NCBI GenBank assembly: GCA_023653245.1
Contig: JAMNXK010000001.1
Coordinates: forward strand, 1-44,690
Direction: 5' to 3'
Length of the DNA stretch: 44,690 nt
Origin: Tagaea sp.
Lineage (GTDB): Bacteria; Pseudomonadota; Alphaproteobacteria; CACIAM-22H2
Shown here: positions 43,326 to 44,690 of the stretch, piece by piece
Layout of the letters: every line of letters starts with the position of its first letter
Position numbering within the stretch: position 1 is the stretch's first letter
Translations under genes and position numbers: made by a program
Notes under the pieces: model-generated
Database searches by the model: none
Seen by the model: the letters and a program-made list of their open reading frames with translations, nothing else
Told to the model about the DNA's origin: nothing

Positions 43326-44448
43326 TGCGCTCGAACGCGTCAACCGCGCCGGCCGCAAGTTCGCGGGTCTTCACAATGTACTCGTCAAGTATCTTCTGCG
43401 TCGTGGCGATCGAGTGTCCGGACAGCGCCGCAATCTGCGGGCTCGACACGCCGGCCTCGGCGAGCCAAATCATTCCTGACCTTCGCAGCGCCATGAAGTT
43501 GAGCTTGCGAATGCCAGCGGCTGCGAGCCAGGTCCGGAACTTGCGTCCGAAATTCTTCTCCTCGAAGAACTTGCCGCTCTGCGTCATGACCAGCGGCCGA
43601 TCCGACGCCGGCTCGATGCCTTGCCGCTCGAGCTCATCACGCAAAAGCTTATGGATGGGAAACTCGACCTCGGTCCCCGTCTTGCCTTGGCGGAGCTTGA
43701 CCCACCACCGCCCATCGCGGTCGGCGCGGAGCTTCGTGCCCGACAGGCGCAACACGTCGCCCAAGCGCTGCGTCGTGAGCAGTCCGAGAATGAAAGCGAG
43801 GCGTACGTCGTCGGGCATCGCCTCGGTCCGCGTTACATCCGTCGTCACGAGATTCGGGTTTCCACCGACATTGCGCGCGCGCGTGGCCGACAAGAAGGTA
43901 TCGACGTCGGGCTTTCGCCAAATCGGCTTCACCTTCGGCGCGCGGCGTCCCTTGGAGAACGAGCCTGGTTCGGCGAAGGGGTTCGCGACCTCGGTATAGC
44001 CGTTCAACACCGACCAGTTCCAAATACGCGCAAAGCATTTGAACCTGTTCCTCGCCGAACCCGAGCCGTGCTTGGCGATCAGCGTTTGCTTGAACTTCGA
44101 CGCCATCGCGCGCGTGAACAGCTTCGGCACCCAGTCGCCGACGCGTTCTTCGAGGTCGCGCAAGAACGGCCGCCACAGCGCCTGCGTGCGCGGTGCCAAG
44201 CCGACGAACTCGGGCGACGCCTTGTACTTGGCGACGAGGTCGCCGATCGTCCCCGGCTGGCGGACCCGCAGCTCGGGCCCGGCGAGCGCGTCGATCTCGG
44301 CTGCGCGCGCGGCAGCCCGCGCGGCGTCCGTGCCAAGCGAGAGCTTCGTCGGCACATGGTAGAAATACGTCTTGGTCGATCCGTCCGCGAGGCGGCGGGT
44401 CACGGCCTTGACGTTGGTTTTCCCGGCGGAATCGCGGCTTCTGGGCAT
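43270..44448 (-). CDS. int: Tyrosine integrase of the island
   Basis: This is a 392-residue site-specific recombinase. The N-terminal arm-binding region and SAM-like core domain precede a catalytic domain with Arg228 (TTQRLGD), Lys256 (RQGKTGT), Arg322 (FMALRRSGM), His345 (ALSGHS) and nucleophile Tyr357 (KILDEYI). The first His of the usual His-x-x-Arg box is Met319. ATG 44448 lies 26 bp from three 11-bp repeats and close to attR. This is the usual layout for tRNA-targeting islands, so it is the enzyme that put the element into tRNA-Pro. Confidence 0.95.
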   Translation of the reverse strand: MPRSRDSAGKTNVKAVTRRLADGSTKTYFYHVPTKLSLGTDAARAAARAAEIDALAGPELRVRQPGTIGDLVAKYKASPEFVGLAPRTQALWRPFLRDLEERVGDWVPKLFTRAMASKFKQTLIAKHGSGSARNRFKCFARIWNWSVLNGYTEVANPFAEPGSFSKGRRAPKVKPIWRKPDVDTFLSATRARNVGGNPNLVTTDVTRTEAMPDDVRLAFILGLLTTQRLGDVLRLSGTKLRADRDGRWWVKLRQGKTGTEVEFPIHKLLRDELERQGIEPASDRPLVMTQSGKFFEEKNFGRKFRTWLAAAGIRKLNFMALRRSGMIWLAEAGVSSPQIAALSGHSIATTQKILDEYIVKTRELAAGAVDAFERITGDAFPTAPGRKPDRRA

Positions 44449-44473
44449 CGGTCCAACCTCCGACGAAAAGTCC

Positions 44474-44506
44474 TTGGAAAACGATTGGAAAATAAATGGA
44501 AAACGG
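44474..44506. repeat. Three imperfect 11-bp direct repeats, possible integrase arm sites
   Basis: Units TTGGAAAACGA, TTGGAAAATAA and ATGGAAAACGG follow each other with an 11-bp period between the integrase start and the attR core. Their position and unit size fit arm-type integrase binding sites, which may also overlap the int promoter. A different pair of 11-bp repeats lies at the same distance from the left core copy. Confidence 0.55.
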
Positions 44507-44524
44507 AAGCAAGTCCGAAAACGG

Positions 44525-44609
44525 CGAAGCCCGCTAGACCATTGATCTAGCGGGCTTCTTTGGTGGTCGGAGCGGCGGGATTCGAACCCACGACCCCCAG
44601 TCCCCCAGA
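44525..44609. repeat. Right attachment site (attR) within tRNA-Pro
   Basis: This 85-bp copy matches 837-921 with two mismatches. It covers the terminator and the tRNA 3' part to the anticodon loop. The sequence to the right completes an intact tRNA, so integration kept the tRNA functional. Confidence 0.92.
44526..44558 (-). terminator. Rho-independent terminator of tRNA-Pro
   Basis: A 13-bp GC-rich stem (GAAGCCCGCTAGA) with a short loop is followed on the minus strand by GCCGTTTTC. It lies 5 bp after the tRNA CCA end. Two bases next to the loop differ from the left copy and shorten the stem slightly. Confidence 0.8.
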
Positions 44610-44640
44610 CTGATGCGCTACCGGGCTGCGCTACGCTCCG
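44564..44640 (-). tRNA. tRNA-Pro(GGG)
   Basis: This 77-nt tRNA on the minus strand has a 7-bp acceptor stem (CGGAGCG/CGCTCCG), D arm GCGC-AGCCCGGTA-GCGC, anticodon loop CTGGGGG with anticodon GGG, T arm GTGGG-TTCGAAT-CCCGC, discriminator A and an encoded CCA. It decodes CCC and CCU proline codons. Its 3' part is the integration target of the island. Confidence 0.97.
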
Positions 44641-44690
44641 AACGGGTTCGCACCTTATAGGTCGGGCCGTGGGGAGCGGCCCCGGGGCGA

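Larger units (their letters stand above)
837..44609. mobile_element. Integrative and mobilisable element at tRNA-Pro
   Basis: The element is bounded by 85-bp direct repeats made of the tRNA-Pro 3' end and terminator. A tyrosine integrase (43270-44448) adjoins the intact tRNA, an excisionase-like gene overlaps the integrase 3' end, and a relaxase gene lies nearby. No VirB/Trb-type genes and no VirD4-type coupling protein are seen, so conjugation would need a helper. The cargo is about 37 kb of catabolic and transport genes: a sugar/sulfatase module and a peptide/gamma-glutamyl module. Confidence 0.9.

Noticed and set aside
1..44690. CRISPR arrays, rRNA genes or a riboswitch
   Set aside because: No regularly spaced repeats, no rRNA-like stretch and no conserved riboswitch core were seen on either strand.

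Overview
The window is high-GC DNA with alphaproteobacterial character: Bug/TctC, TRAP and Dpp-type importers, an Ldh2-type dehydrogenase pair, MobA/VirD2-like mobilisation and tRNA-Pro(GGG). Order and genus cannot be fixed from the sequence alone. Almost the whole window is one integrated mobile island of about 43.7 kb. An intact tRNA-Pro(GGG) lies at 44564-44640 on the minus strand. Its 3' half plus its terminator are repeated (85 bp, 2 mismatches) at 837-921, and a tyrosine integrase sits next to the intact tRNA. The island carries a relaxase but no visible type IV secretion genes or coupling protein, so it looks like an integrative and mobilisable element rather than a self-transmissible one.

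Layout. (a) 1-836, outside the island: the 3' end of a fumarylacetoacetate hydrolase gene fused to a truncated IS3-family element, then a short integrase-like 5' fragment with 11-bp direct repeats. These look like the end of an older element that used the same tRNA site. (b) 1121-5762, minus strand: operon gntR-dctP-dctQ-dctM-aldo/keto reductase. Divergent from it (5816-8643) are an SMP-30-type lactonase, an Ldh2-type dehydrogenase and an alpha/beta-hydrolase-fold protein without a recognisable catalytic triad. (c) 8873-25500: a sugar module. It has two paralogous ABC import cassettes (binding protein plus two permeases each, no ATPase), a TIM-barrel isomerase/epimerase, a GntR regulator, a PanE-like dehydrogenase, a cytoplasmic sulfatase, a second Ldh2 dehydrogenase, a xylulokinase-like kinase, an ApnO-like dehydrogenase, a tandem-repeat protein of unknown function and an orphan TctC binding protein. 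A shared GTATGATGTAT element lies upstream of three of these transcription units. (d) 25732-38477: a peptide or gamma-glutamyl module. It has a PAAT-type binding protein, a signal-less gamma-glutamyltransferase, a frameshifted binding protein and one permease on the plus strand. Convergent to these is a tightly overlapped minus-strand operon: aldolase-dppA-M20 peptidase-dppB-dppC-dppD-dppF-lysR. (e) 38751-44640: mobilisation and integration genes (small coiled protein, relaxase, excisionase-like protein, integrase, tRNA).

How the parts may work together. The sugar module reads as uptake of a sulfated sugar or sugar acid, cytoplasmic desulfation, then oxidation, isomerisation and phosphorylation. 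The exact substrate cannot be read from the sequence. The most novel-looking items are the tandem-repeat protein beside the ApnO-like dehydrogenase, the sulfatase-centred regulon with doubled ABC cassettes, the degenerate alpha/beta-hydrolase, and the evidence for two elements at one tRNA site.
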